From Myxococcales bacterium (GTDB taxonomy: Bacteria > Myxococcota_A > Polyangia > JAAYKL01): DNA of 64,000 nucleotides. The notes below the pieces were generated by a model, which saw only the letters and a program-made list of their open reading frames with translations, made no database searches and was not told the origin of the DNA. Shown one piece after another: positions 26,250 through 35,435 of this stretch (its first letter is position 1; each line of letters starts with the position of its first letter). A program made the position numbers and the translations under genes. The DNA lies in the NCBI GenBank assembly GCA_012522445.1, contig JAAYKL010000107.1, positions 39,270 through 103,269 on the forward strand, read 5' to 3'.

Positions 26250-26468
26250 TTATTCGTCGATCTCCATCAGGAGTTGATCGCCATCAACGGTGTCACCAGG
26301 TTGGACGTGAATGGCTTTCACCGTACCGTCTGCAGGCGCGCCCACGGGCATTTCGACCTTCATCGCCTCGATCATGATTACGGCGTCGTCTTCCGCCACT
26401 TCACTGCCAACTTCCACCAACACGCTGACAACCTTTCCTACCATCGGGGCAAGAACTTGAATGGACAT
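26250..26468 (-). CDS. Stand-alone biotinyl/lipoyl carrier domain
   Basis: 72 residues: a single biotin-carboxyl-carrier-like domain with the attachment motif IEAMKVEM, where the Lys is biotinylated. Such small carriers serve acyl-CoA carboxylases or decarboxylases whose other subunits are encoded elsewhere; none is in this window. The ATG at 26468 has an AAAGGAG ribosome site; the frame upstream of it is not used. The aminotransferase frame begins 28 bases after its stop. Confidence 0.85.
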   Translation of the reverse strand: MSIQVLAPMVGKVVSVLVEVGSEVAEDDAVIMIEAMKVEMPVGAPADGTVKAIHVQPGDTVDGDQLLMEIDE

Positions 26469-26642
26469 AGTGTTTCTCCTTTGAGAGGTTGTGGCCAACG
26501 CGGCCAAATCGTTGTTCGCAGGGGACAACTTTGACGCGACAAAAGCATCCCGCCCTTAAATTCGAAAGAGATTTATACGAAAACGCCTCAAAAATCCACA
26601 GGAACCGTCGCGGATGCATGTGCGCACAACCCGCACCCTGTT

Positions 26643-28058
26643 TTAAAACCACAGCGACAACAGCGAAGGACGCGTGTTCGGCGGGATCTGCCCCCGCGGC
26701 GTGGCACACCCCCCCAACACCATTGTCGTGGACGCTGTTTCCTGCTCCGGTGTCACCCCGTGGCCCGGCGCGGTGTCCGCATGCGGAGAAACGCCCTCTG
26801 GTGAAGACACCGTATCAGAAACGCTGTCTCCTGGTCCGTCCTGCAGCGCCGCAGAGTCTGTGTCCGCCGGCGGTGTCGTATCCTGTGGTTCGGCGTCATC
26901 ATCGGCACAGCCACGCGATGTCATGCAATTGGCCAACGCATCCGCACAGTGCTGTTCGAGACAAGCCAGCACATTGCGTTCTGCAGTCTGGGCGCAGTGC
27001 GCCGCACCGCATGTGATGAACTGATGCAAGTCTGCCCGGCTGCACGCGCGCGTGGCGATGTAGCAATCATTAAAGCAAGCGCCATCAAACGCGGGGCAAG
27101 CGGACAAGCACTGAAAGGCATCCATGCAATTGTGCACCTCGCAACGCGCCACTACGCAGCGTCCGTCCGCGTGGCACGCTGCCGAACAAGGGCAGAGCGC
27201 GGGGATGTCTCGGCAATTCAAGGCAGCGGTGTCTTGCCCCAGCACCTCAGCGACAAAGGGCAACACGGGCAGCAAGCGCGTAATGTTGTAGGTGCCGTGG
27301 CAGGGGTCAACCGCATGATTCCATGCCAACACGCCTGAGATGATGCCGATAATTTCGGGGTCTTCGGGATGCGCGCGCAAGGCCGGCGCGCCAGAATCGG
27401 CAAAGCAAAGACCGGTGCGCAAGGCCTCGGTGTATTGCGTTGAAAACATGCTCGATGACTGACTCGCCACCGACACCAACGCCTGATATCGCGCGCCAGA
27501 AGAGCCGTCGTCGCGCTGCCCAAAGCCCGAAAACAACACAGCCCCCGCGCCGTGCAGATCTATCTCTGGATTTTGGGACAGCGCCGCAACGGGCACATCG
27601 TGTACTGGCTCGGCAAGACGCAAGACAGCGGCGTCAAAAGCAAAAAAGAGCGTATCGAAATCTGGATGCGGGTGGGCGCTGGAAATGCGGATGTAGCGTC
27701 CCCCGGTTTCGGTCGCGGCATCGCCCACAAAAAAGCGCAATGACGTCAGCTTCCGGTCGGTTAAACAATGGGCCGCCGTCAAGACGTGGTAGGGCGAAAT
27801 GAGCGCGGCGCTGCACACCACAGCCCCCGACGGTGCCAGGGTGAGCGCCCCGACAAAACCGTGCTCGACGTCTGGCGTGCCCCCCAAAATGTGCGGTGCC
27901 CTCCCATCCCATGTCACGTCCGTTACATCAGCGCCATTCTCGCTGCAGGCAATCATCGACAGCAGCCACAACAGCAACAATGCGGTTTGGAAACAAAGGT
28001 GTTTTGTGATTGGGCAACAGCAGGCGTTCCACTTTGTGTGCCTACGCCACCGCAGCAT
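26643..28058 (-). CDS. Trypsin-like (S1) serine protease lipoprotein with Cys-rich tail
   Basis: 471 residues from the ATG at 28058. Signal peptide with a lipobox ending LLSMIAC (Cys38). The protease domain keeps the full triad: His97 in LTAAHC, Asp142 in FDAAVLRL and Ser222 in ADSGAPAL (GDSGGP in most relatives). Residues 290-400 are Cys-rich (about 20 Cys), followed by a Thr/Asp/Pro spacer. The end, GGC and then PSLLSLWF, resembles the start of a Cys-containing C-terminal sorting tail but stops early. A longer frame from 28148 overlaps the preceding gene and is not used. Extracellular or surface proteolysis is likely. Confidence 0.8.
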   Translation of the reverse strand: MLRWRRHTKWNACCCPITKHLCFQTALLLLWLLSMIACSENGADVTDVTWDGRAPHILGGTPDVEHGFVGALTLAPSGAVVCSAALISPYHVLTAAHCLTDRKLTSLRFFVGDAATETGGRYIRISSAHPHPDFDTLFFAFDAAVLRLAEPVHDVPVAALSQNPEIDLHGAGAVLFSGFGQRDDGSSGARYQALVSVASQSSSMFSTQYTEALRTGLCFADSGAPALRAHPEDPEIIGIISGVLAWNHAVDPCHGTYNITRLLPVLPFVAEVLGQDTAALNCRDIPALCPCSAACHADGRCVVARCEVHNCMDAFQCLSACPAFDGACFNDCYIATRACSRADLHQFITCGAAHCAQTAERNVLACLEQHCADALANCMTSRGCADDDAEPQDTTPPADTDSAALQDGPGDSVSDTVSSPEGVSPHADTAPGHGVTPEQETASTTMVLGGCATPRGQIPPNTRPSLLSLWF

Positions 28059-28071
28059 CAGCGCACGTTCA

Positions 28072-28587
28072 TCACGGCGAAGCGACGGGCTCATCGGTCG
28101 CAATCGGTGCGGAGAGTTGCTGGGGCTTACCGTCCCGAACGATGTCAAATACGATGTGTGTTTCAGTCTTTAATTTTTGATAAATGGCTTCGATTTGTTC
28201 GGGCCTCTCAATGGGCATGGCGTTGACGCGCACCACCACATCGCCGGGTATCAGGCCCAGCACCGACCGCAGCTCGCCGCGAAACGCCGCCATCTCCCAC
28301 CCCGCAAATGCGCCATTTTTGAATACGGGATTCACCTGAATTTGCCCCAGCAAAAATGGAGGGCCCTTGGCCAAAAAGGTGTCGAGTTCGGCGCGCGTTG
28401 TGCTGTCGATGTGGGTCACGGGCGCCTCGGCTGGCGCGGGTTCTTCGGCCTGGGACAGCGCGCCCTGCGCCGCCATATCCGCGGCAATGTTGGTTTCTTC
28501 AATCTTCGATGTCGCTCCCCCACAAGCAGCGGCCAACAGAGACAGCGCCAAGAACAGCAATAAGACAAGAGTACGTTGGTGGATCAT
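28072..28587 (-). CDS. PDZ-domain lipoprotein, GspC-like C-terminus
   Basis: 171 residues. The signal peptide ends in a lipobox LLAAAC (Cys22). A short Ala/Glu-rich spacer follows, then a PDZ-like domain (RSVLGLIPGDVVVRVNAMPI and KTETHIVFDIVRDG), similar to the C-terminal part of the type II secretion protein GspC. It could bind a protein C-terminus in the periplasm. No other secretion gene is near. The start is directly after the tmk stop, and the protease follows after 13 bases, so the three genes are likely one unit. Confidence 0.65.
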   Translation of the reverse strand: MIHQRTLVLLLFLALSLLAAACGGATSKIEETNIAADMAAQGALSQAEEPAPAEAPVTHIDSTTRAELDTFLAKGPPFLLGQIQVNPVFKNGAFAGWEMAAFRGELRSVLGLIPGDVVVRVNAMPIERPEQIEAIYQKLKTETHIVFDIVRDGKPQQLSAPIATDEPVASP

Positions 28588-29229
28588 TTAGTCTTCTCCA
28601 TTGAGCATTTTGCTGACAACGCGCCATGCTGATGTGGCGATATCCTCTACCGATTGCGTCGCATCGATGGTCATCACCGGAACCCCCGGAAACATGGCGG
28701 CCATTCGGTCGTACACCGCGATCAATTTTTCTTGGAACGACACATCGTCAAAGATTTCGGCGGGCTCGTTTCGCGCAGCACGGCGCTGTGCAGCGGTGGC
28801 GGCGTCGATGCGCAAATAAAACACGACATCCGGCGGAATGATGTAGCGATTGGCGTCGCCAATCCAGCGCTGCGCATCGGAGTCGTCGGCGCTCACCCCT
28901 TGGTAAACAATGGAGGACTGCACATAGCGATCGCAAATCACGTGCACGCCATTTTCGAGGTGCGGCAAGATTTCGTTTTGTTGTTGGTCTTGTCGGTCGG
29001 CGGCAAACAGCAGGGCCATGGTCTGCCAATCCATTGGGCGGTTGTCGCGGCTAACAATGCGGCCGCGCAAAATTTGACGCACCATGTTGCCGATAGGGCC
29101 TCCCGACGGTTGCGCTGTTGCGTGTACCGTGCGCAGGCTGGCCACCATTGTCTCGTGAAGAAGACGCACCTGGGTCGAGGTGCCCGAACCGTCAATGCCT
29201 TCGAAAACGATCAGTTTTCCACGTGTCAT
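28588..29229 (-). CDS. tmk: Thymidylate kinase
   Basis: 213 residues, full length. It phosphorylates dTMP to dTDP. The P-loop is FEGIDGSGTSTQ, with Thr in place of the usual P-loop Lys, a variant seen in some bacterial TMKs. Also present are the dTMP site AQPSGGPIGNMVRQIL and the DRYVQSSIVYQG motif. This appears to be the housekeeping enzyme; a second, fused TMK-like protein with a standard GSGKTT loop is encoded at 52639-54303. Confidence 0.9.
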   Translation of the reverse strand: MTRGKLIVFEGIDGSGTSTQVRLLHETMVASLRTVHATAQPSGGPIGNMVRQILRGRIVSRDNRPMDWQTMALLFAADRQDQQQNEILPHLENGVHVICDRYVQSSIVYQGVSADDSDAQRWIGDANRYIIPPDVVFYLRIDAATAAQRRAARNEPAEIFDDVSFQEKLIAVYDRMAAMFPGVPVMTIDATQSVEDIATSAWRVVSKMLNGED

Positions 29230-29292
29230 AATGCTTCTTTACATACACGAATTGGGAACAGCATGCTGCAAAGAAAACCAGCGTCAGGGGAG

Positions 29293-31044
29293 TCAGTCGG
29301 AAGAAACCGGCACCATGGCGGCTACATCTAGTCCGCGGATGCCCTGCGGCACAAAGGGATTGACCTCGACCAGCGGCAAGGGGAAGCGCCCCTTTCGGCG
29401 TTCGGACAAACGAAATTCGGTGAAGATCGTGGCGGGCTGCAACACATCGCCTTTCAGGGCCACGCGCAACTGCCACCAGCGCGCAAACGCGCGTGCGGCC
29501 GTGCGCAATGCGATATCTTTCAGGCCCAAGGGTGCGATCAGCTCTTGAATTTTGCTGTCCAGCTCCTGCGCTCGTTGGCGCTCCAAATCATTGACCGCGT
29601 GCGCGCGGATGACCGGCAGCATTACGGCGTACTCCAGTACGCGGCTCCGCAGGGTTTCGAGCCTCGACTGCATGATGGGTGAATCATCGCGAAGCACCGA
29701 AAGGGTTTGGTAGCCACGCACCGCTGTTTCGACGACACGGTAAATGGTGCTTGAGTTGATTTCGTACTCTTTGCGAAAAGCACCGTTTAAAAACTGCTCC
29801 GGCAAATCGCCCGGAAAGGCGGGATGGCGCCAATTGAGGTGTTTTTGCCCGTGCCATTCCTCGAAGGGCAAATCCATGCGCAACAGCCCCATTTTTTTGT
29901 GCCGCTTGTACAAAGCCGTCACCGGCAACGGCGTAAACAGCATGAACTGCACCGTATCGGCTTCGATGCCGATCATGAAGTCGATGTCCTCCTGGATGTT
30001 TTCGGGCGTGTGGTGCTCCATGCACAAGATGCCAGAACCCAAGACGGAGATGCCAAAGTCGCGCAACTGGCGCACCAAGTCGCGGGGGTCGATGCCGTTG
30101 TTCTTCGCGAAGGAGGTTTTATCGGTCTTGGACTCGAAGCCAATCCAGCAAAAAGATACGCCGAGCTTCACCATGTTTTCGATGCCGAATGACACGATGG
30201 CCTCGCACGATGAAAACACATGAAAGGTGAAGAACCGCTGGTGCCGCTCCATCTCTGCGATCAATTCGAGGGCCCGCTCTTTGTCCTTCAGGAAGTTCTC
30301 ATCCATGATGAAAAACGCGTCGGTACCGCGCAGGTCGGCAATGCGGCGACAGGTGTCGAAGATTTCTTTCCCGGTGCTGAGGTAGGCGGTGTATTTTTTG
30401 CCAAAGAAATGGGACGTGCTGCAAAAGTTACACGCATTGACACACCCGACGCCGGGTACGAGCAGACTGGCGGTGGGTCCCGGAACCGGCACGCCAAAAA
30501 TGCGTTGCATCTCCGTGGACGGCAGGGCCGGATGAAAAATGGGATCCGCGGGGTTTTGTCCGACATAGCGACGCATCCACGCAATGCCCTCCCCTTTTAC
30601 GACGTGATCGCAGGGGATGAGTTCTTCGACGCCTTCGATGGCAGCGCCGTGCCCGCCCAAAATAATTTCGGTGCCGGGGCTCAACTCGCGCACCAAGCGT
30701 GCCATCTCGCGCGCCTTCACATAATTGGGCGTAATAAAGGAAATGCCGACGGCGTCGTAACCCTTGCGGAGCTCGGCGATGAAGCGGCTGCGGCTGGGAA
30801 AGTCGAGCACCGCGACATCCGCATCGAGGTTTGCGGCGATAAAGTACAGGCCAAAACTGCGGTGGTGAAAGCGAAACGAAGCCAGCCCCTGCGCCTTGGT
30901 GACCTGGTTGTGAAACAACTCCATGATGTTTTCTTTTCGGCCAAAGTCATCGTCGACACCGAAGGGGCCAAAGACACCGCTGAGCAAAATTCGTTTGGGT
31001 TTCGCTTGGCTTTCTGCCGGAGAAGCATTTTGTAACATAGACAT
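29293..31044 (-). CDS. B12-binding-type radical SAM protein
   Basis: 583 residues. The N-terminal third has a cobalamin-binding-like Rossmann fold (KRILLSGVFGPFG, DAVGISFITPNYVK, TEIILGGHGA), without the DxHxxG motif of tight B12 binders. The radical SAM cluster motif is CVNACNFC at residues 201-208 (Cys201, Cys205, Cys208), in the usual CX3CX2C spacing. The C-terminal 200 residues are helical. Relatives modify lipids, hopanoids or natural products; the substrate here is unknown. It has its own start, 149 bases downstream of pheT, and is followed by tmk. Confidence 0.85.
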   Translation of the reverse strand: MSMLQNASPAESQAKPKRILLSGVFGPFGVDDDFGRKENIMELFHNQVTKAQGLASFRFHHRSFGLYFIAANLDADVAVLDFPSRSRFIAELRKGYDAVGISFITPNYVKAREMARLVRELSPGTEIILGGHGAAIEGVEELIPCDHVVKGEGIAWMRRYVGQNPADPIFHPALPSTEMQRIFGVPVPGPTASLLVPGVGCVNACNFCSTSHFFGKKYTAYLSTGKEIFDTCRRIADLRGTDAFFIMDENFLKDKERALELIAEMERHQRFFTFHVFSSCEAIVSFGIENMVKLGVSFCWIGFESKTDKTSFAKNNGIDPRDLVRQLRDFGISVLGSGILCMEHHTPENIQEDIDFMIGIEADTVQFMLFTPLPVTALYKRHKKMGLLRMDLPFEEWHGQKHLNWRHPAFPGDLPEQFLNGAFRKEYEINSSTIYRVVETAVRGYQTLSVLRDDSPIMQSRLETLRSRVLEYAVMLPVIRAHAVNDLERQRAQELDSKIQELIAPLGLKDIALRTAARAFARWWQLRVALKGDVLQPATIFTEFRLSERRKGRFPLPLVEVNPFVPQGIRGLDVAAMVPVSSD

Positions 31045-31193
31045 CGCTGGTTCCTTTCGTTGCGCAGAACGCTACCCCAAGCACGTCACTGCTTCATCAC
31101 GGGTTCATCACGCTTTTGTCATGACGAGGGCTTTTGTCGAAAAAAAGGAGAAATCGCGCGGCAAAACCGCGGTGCGCTGCCCTGCCGGATGGG

Positions 31194-33584
31194 CTAGCGA
31201 ATGGAGAGCGAAAACTGTGCGCTGACGGTGGCCACTGCTTGCTGGTGGGCGGCATCCACTTCGGCGTCGGTCAGCGTGCGATCCATGGCGCGGTATTGCA
31301 CCGAAAAGGCCAAGGACTTTTTGTCGTTCGCAACGCCCTGCCCCGCATACACATCGAACAAATGAACCGACACCGCCAGCGGTCCTGCGTTTTGTTGCAA
31401 GGCTTCGGCGATGGGCATGGCATCCAAGTCGCTATCGGCCAAGAAGGCCACGTCGCGCGTCATCGGCGGATAATCGCTCAGCGGCAGCGCGCGCGGGGTT
31501 GCTTCGTGGGCAGCGAGGGCCAACAAGTCCAACTCGAAGCACAAAGCGCCCCGGGGCATTTTTAACGAGGCGAGGCATTCGGGGTGCACCTCTCCGACAA
31601 AGCCCACTCGCACGCCCTGAATGCGCACCTCGCAGGAGCGACCGGGATGCAACCACGGCGCTTCGCGAGTCGGCACCAATTGCGCCACAGCACCGGTCAT
31701 GCGCTCCGACAGCACCTCGACGACGCCTCGGATATCGCTGAAATCGTAGGCATCGCCCAGCTCTCCCGGCCAACCCGGGCGGTGGCCAAAGAGCACTCCG
31801 GCGACGCGCACGACTTCATCGGGCAATTCGGCAGCCCCGTTGGCGTGAAACGAGCGCCCCACTTCAAATTGTGCAAAGCGGTGCATGTACCGCGATTGCG
31901 CGCGCTTCAAGTTTTCGAGCAGCCCGCCGAGCAGCGTGGTCCGCATGGCGTCGCGCTCCGCATTTAATGGATTGGCGATGCGCACCACCTGCGCGTTGTG
32001 GTGCAGCCCCTTCAGCAAAGACGCGGGCACAAAAGAATAAGAGATGGATTCATCCAGGCCGCAGGACAACAAGACCTCTTTGGCCCGGCGGATGAGATCG
32101 AATTCGCGGCGCTGGGGCGTGATGGATTGCAGCCGCGGCAGGCTCGCCGGTACCTTGTCCAGTCCGTGGACGCGGGCCAGCTCTTCGATCAAATCGATTT
32201 CGCGGCCGATGTCGGGGCGCGTTGTGGGGACGTGCACCACCCAGGCATCGTCGGCCTGTACCGCAATCGTGGCGCCCAATCCCTGGAGAATGCGCTGCAT
32301 CTCCGCTTCGGGGAGCGCGTGGCCCATAATGGTGGCGAAGCGACTGGGGCGAAATGGAACCGCCGCGGGCGCAATGGGCGCGGGCATCGCGTCGACAAAA
32401 CCCGGAGCCGCCGCACCGCCCGCCAGGGAGGTGACCCACGGCACCGCCACATCCAACACCTGGGGAACCCCCAACGGATCCACACCGCGCTCAAAACGAT
32501 AAGAAGCCTCGCTGCTGAGCTTTAGCCGCTTCGATGTCCGGCGAACAGAAGAGGGTTGAAAGTAAGCGCACTCAATCAGCACGTCCCGTGTCTCATCGCT
32601 GATCTCCGAGTCGAATCCGCCCATCACACCGGCGATGGCCACCGGCACATCGTCACTGCAGATGAGCAAATCTGTCTCCAGCAAGGCGCGCGTCTCTCCG
32701 TCGAGGGTCTTTATTGATTCGCCTTTGCGGGCGCGGCGCACTTCGATTTGGGGCGCTGACAGCTTGGCGAAATCAAAGGCGTGCAGGGGCTGTCCCGTGA
32801 GCAACAACACCGCGTTGGTGATGTCGACCAGATTGGAGATGGGGCGGATGCCCAAGCAGTGCAAGCGGTAGCGCAGGTCGAAGGGACTCGGGCCAACGGT
32901 GACGCCGCGCACCAGGGCCGCCGCATACCGCGGACACCCCTCCGCATCGTCGATCACAATGGACACCACGTCGCCACAAGCGATCCCATCCACCGGCGCC
33001 GGGACCACCGGTGCCGGGACAAAGGGGCGTTCGTACAGCAGACACATTTCGCGGGCCAATCCCCAATGACTCAGCGCGTCCGGCCGATTGGGGGTGACGC
33101 CCAGCTCGAAGATCCAATCTTCCAATGCCAGCGCCTCGGCGATGGGTGTGCCCAGCGGCGCCGTCACCGCGTCGTCCACGACGATGATGCCGTCTTTCTC
33201 CGGGCCAATATTCAGCTCAGCCTCGGAACACAACATACCCGTCGACGCAACACCGCCGAGCTCGCGGGGTGCAATTTCGATTCCCCCTACATTGGCGCTC
33301 ACCTTGGCGAGCACGACGCGCCCCCCGGGTCCCGGACAATTGCCAGCGCCACAAACGACCTGCAGCGACGAGGTGCCGTCATTGACCTGCACCACGTGCA
33401 AATTTTCACGGCGCGGATGCGCCTCTTTCGAGACAACCTCCGCCAAGACAATGTGCGCGAACTCCGGCCCGCGGTGCACCAGGCTGTCCACTTCTAAGCC
33501 GCCAAATGTAAAGCGATCGGCGAGCTCTTGGGGCGATACCGAAAAACCAGCAAGCGCTGTCAACCATTGGTAACTGGCCAGCAT
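31194..33584 (-). CDS. pheT: Phenylalanyl-tRNA synthetase beta subunit
   Basis: 796 residues. The beta chain carries the tRNA-binding and editing domains of the alpha2-beta2 enzyme. The open frame runs on to 33830 inside pheS; the true start is the ATG at 33584, two bases after the pheS stop, giving the family N-terminus LASYQWLTALAGFSV. The EMAP-like tRNA-binding domain (VVCGAGNCPGPGGRVVLAKV), the B3/B4 domain (NRPDALSHWGLARE) and the C-terminal anticodon-binding domain (FSVQYRAMDRTLTDAEVD) are all there. Confidence 0.97.
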   Translation of the reverse strand: MLASYQWLTALAGFSVSPQELADRFTFGGLEVDSLVHRGPEFAHIVLAEVVSKEAHPRRENLHVVQVNDGTSSLQVVCGAGNCPGPGGRVVLAKVSANVGGIEIAPRELGGVASTGMLCSEAELNIGPEKDGIIVVDDAVTAPLGTPIAEALALEDWIFELGVTPNRPDALSHWGLAREMCLLYERPFVPAPVVPAPVDGIACGDVVSIVIDDAEGCPRYAAALVRGVTVGPSPFDLRYRLHCLGIRPISNLVDITNAVLLLTGQPLHAFDFAKLSAPQIEVRRARKGESIKTLDGETRALLETDLLICSDDVPVAIAGVMGGFDSEISDETRDVLIECAYFQPSSVRRTSKRLKLSSEASYRFERGVDPLGVPQVLDVAVPWVTSLAGGAAAPGFVDAMPAPIAPAAVPFRPSRFATIMGHALPEAEMQRILQGLGATIAVQADDAWVVHVPTTRPDIGREIDLIEELARVHGLDKVPASLPRLQSITPQRREFDLIRRAKEVLLSCGLDESISYSFVPASLLKGLHHNAQVVRIANPLNAERDAMRTTLLGGLLENLKRAQSRYMHRFAQFEVGRSFHANGAAELPDEVVRVAGVLFGHRPGWPGELGDAYDFSDIRGVVEVLSERMTGAVAQLVPTREAPWLHPGRSCEVRIQGVRVGFVGEVHPECLASLKMPRGALCFELDLLALAAHEATPRALPLSDYPPMTRDVAFLADSDLDAMPIAEALQQNAGPLAVSVHLFDVYAGQGVANDKKSLAFSVQYRAMDRTLTDAEVDAAHQQAVATVSAQFSLSIR

Positions 33585-33586
33585 GA

Positions 33587-34627
33587 CTACCTCGCAAAGC
33601 AACCGAGAAAGCGCGGGTCGTTCTCGTAAAAAAGTTTGATGCTCGTGATCCCCTCGTAGCGCAACATGGCGATGCGATCGACGCCCAAGCCAAAGGCGAA
33701 TCCCGTGTACACCTCGGGGTCGATGCCCACGCCGGCCAACACATTGGGGTCGACCATGCCGCAGCCCAAAATCTCGATCCAGCCCGTCTGCGAACACAGG
33801 CGACACCCTTTGCCGCGACAGACAATGCATTGAATGTCGGCTTCGGCAGAGGGTTCGGTGAACGGAAAGAAACTGGGGCGAAAGCGCGTCGTGACATCCG
33901 CGCCAAACACCTGGTGCAAGAAGGCGTCGAGCACGCCCTTCAAATGCCCAAAGTGCACGCCTTTGTCGACGAGCAGGCCCTCCACTTGAAAGAACATGGG
34001 ACTGTGCGTGGGGTCGTCGTCTCTGCGGTATACGGCGCCGGGGGCCACCACCTGGATGGGCAAGGGGCGCTGCAACATGGTGCGCACTTGCACGGGCGAG
34101 GTGTGCGTACGCAGCAGGGTTTTGCCCTCTTCGATGAACAGCGTATCTTGCATGTCCCGCGCCGGGTGATCCGCCGGGAAGTTCAGCTTCTCAAAGTTGT
34201 ACAGATCGGTTTCGATTTCGGGCCCCAGGGCCACATCAAACCCCATCGACACAAAGACATCCACAATGTCGTACAGCACGATGCTCAGCGGGTGCATGTG
34301 CCCAATGGTCGGGCGGCGCCCCGGCAGCGAGAGGTCAGTGTACTGCTGCAGGTACGCTGCCTCGGCCTGCTTGGCCAACGCCGTCAGCGCGTCATGCGCC
34401 TGCGAGGCAATGCGTTGCTTGGCTTCGTTGAACGCCGCCCCCACTTCCTTGCGCGACTCCTGAGGTAGTTTCCCCAACAGGGCCTGTAGTTGAGCGAGGC
34501 TGCCTTTCTTGGAGAGAAATGCAGCTTGGTGTTCACGAATGGATTGCTCGCTCTCGAGGCCAGACAACTGGCGTTCGAAGCCGTCAGTCAATGCGCGCAA
34601 CTGGGCAATGATCTCCTGCGGATCCAT
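33587..34627 (-). CDS. pheS: Phenylalanyl-tRNA synthetase alpha subunit
   Basis: 346 residues. The class II catalytic core has motif 2 (LRTHTSPVQVRTML and RRDDDPTHSPMFFQVEGLL) and motif 3 (GFAFGLGVDRIAMLRYEGI), and the family's GCGMVDPNVL. A coiled-coil N-terminal arm binds tRNA. It charges tRNA-Phe together with PheT and lies between rplT and pheT in the order found in many bacteria. Confidence 0.97.
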   Translation of the reverse strand: MDPQEIIAQLRALTDGFERQLSGLESEQSIREHQAAFLSKKGSLAQLQALLGKLPQESRKEVGAAFNEAKQRIASQAHDALTALAKQAEAAYLQQYTDLSLPGRRPTIGHMHPLSIVLYDIVDVFVSMGFDVALGPEIETDLYNFEKLNFPADHPARDMQDTLFIEEGKTLLRTHTSPVQVRTMLQRPLPIQVVAPGAVYRRDDDPTHSPMFFQVEGLLVDKGVHFGHLKGVLDAFLHQVFGADVTTRFRPSFFPFTEPSAEADIQCIVCRGKGCRLCSQTGWIEILGCGMVDPNVLAGVGIDPEVYTGFAFGLGVDRIAMLRYEGITSIKLFYENDPRFLGCFAR

Positions 34628-34689
34628 GAGATGCTCCTTAACAAATCAGATGAGATGAATAGCGATTAAAGAAAGAACGTTGGTGGGGT

Positions 34690-35037
34690 TCAGTTGGCAC
34701 GAGAGATCGCCACAACGGCTGCAAATCCAGCCGGATCTGCAATGGCAATGTCCGACAGAATTTTACGGTCCAAAACGACATTGGCTTTGTTCAGTCCGCC
34801 CATGAAGCGTGAATAGCTGGTACCGTTGAGACGCGCTGCGGCGTTGATACGGGTAATCCACAGTTTTCGCATATCGCGCTTGCGCAGTTTGCGGCCAATC
34901 CAGGCATTTCTCCACGCATGGAGAACCGCCATATTGGCCATGCGGAACAAGCGATTCCGCGATCCAAAATAACCCTTGGCCGCTTTCAAAACTTTGTTTC
35001 TTCGTCGTCTGGCTTTAAAGCCTCTTTTTACTCGCAT
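34690..35037 (-). CDS. rplT: 50S ribosomal protein L20
   Basis: 115 residues, normal length. Basic N-terminal extension ([21 protein letters not shown]) and the [12 protein letters not shown] and [13 protein letters not shown] segments are typical. L20 is needed for early large-subunit assembly and, in E. coli, represses rpmI-rplT by binding the leader between infC and rpmI. It follows rpmI after 42 bases. Confidence 0.98.
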   Translation of the reverse strand: MRVKRGFKARRRRNKVLKAAKGYFGSRNRLFRMANMAVLHAWRNAWIGRKLRKRDMRKLWITRINAAARLNGTSYSRFMGGLNKANVVLDRKILSDIAIADPAGFAAVVAISRAN

Positions 35038-35079
35038 GACAATGCTCCGTTTTCAGTGAGGTGTTTTGCCTACGTGCGT

Positions 35080-35277
35080 TTACAAGTAGGGCAAAAGCTT
35101 GCGAACCTGGCGTGTGCTTGTCGCATCTACAATATCGTTTTTGCGCAAACGGCGTTTTCGTTTCGAGGACTTCTTGGTGAGAATGTGGCTGTGAAACGGC
35201 TTGTCGCAGCGAATTTTTCCACTCGCAGTCTTGCGAAAACGTTTTGCCGCAGCTCGGTTGGTTTTCATTTTCGGCAT
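35080..35277 (-). CDS. rpmI: 50S ribosomal protein L35
   Basis: 65 residues. The family start [20 protein letters not shown] and the [11 protein letters not shown] segment are present. It lies in the standard infC-rpmI-rplT order, 158 bases after infC; that gap holds a hairpin that may be the L20 control site. Confidence 0.97.
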   Translation of the reverse strand: MPKMKTNRAAAKRFRKTASGKIRCDKPFHSHILTKKSSKRKRRLRKNDIVDATSTRQVRKLLPYL

Positions 35278-35320
35278 CGTGACATCCTTAACTGATTGGC
35301 ACGCAACGTGCAGTCAACAT

Positions 35321-35352
35321 CTTAAGCGACATCGATAAGTGTGGCGCTTAAG
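35321..35352 (-). promoter_or_regulatory. Perfect inverted repeat in the infC-rpmI leader (possible L20 control site)
   Basis: CTTAAGCG (35352-35345 on the transcript strand) pairs perfectly with CGCTTAAG (35328-35321), eight bases with a 16-base loop, 44 bases upstream of the rpmI start. L20 represses translation through structures in the same interval in E. coli and Bacillus relatives. The role here is inference. Confidence 0.4.
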
Positions 35353-35435
35353 GACTTCGCTATTTACACGTGGCAACAGGCAATCGCAAGCAAAAACATC
35401 TCTTGTTGGCGAACATCTTGTCCTGTTTCGTATCG

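Noticed and set aside
31139..31171. CGCGG-CAAAA-CCGCG stem downstream of pheT as an intrinsic terminator
   Set aside because: The T-run on the transcript strand lies about eleven bases beyond the stem, too far for a typical intrinsic terminator.
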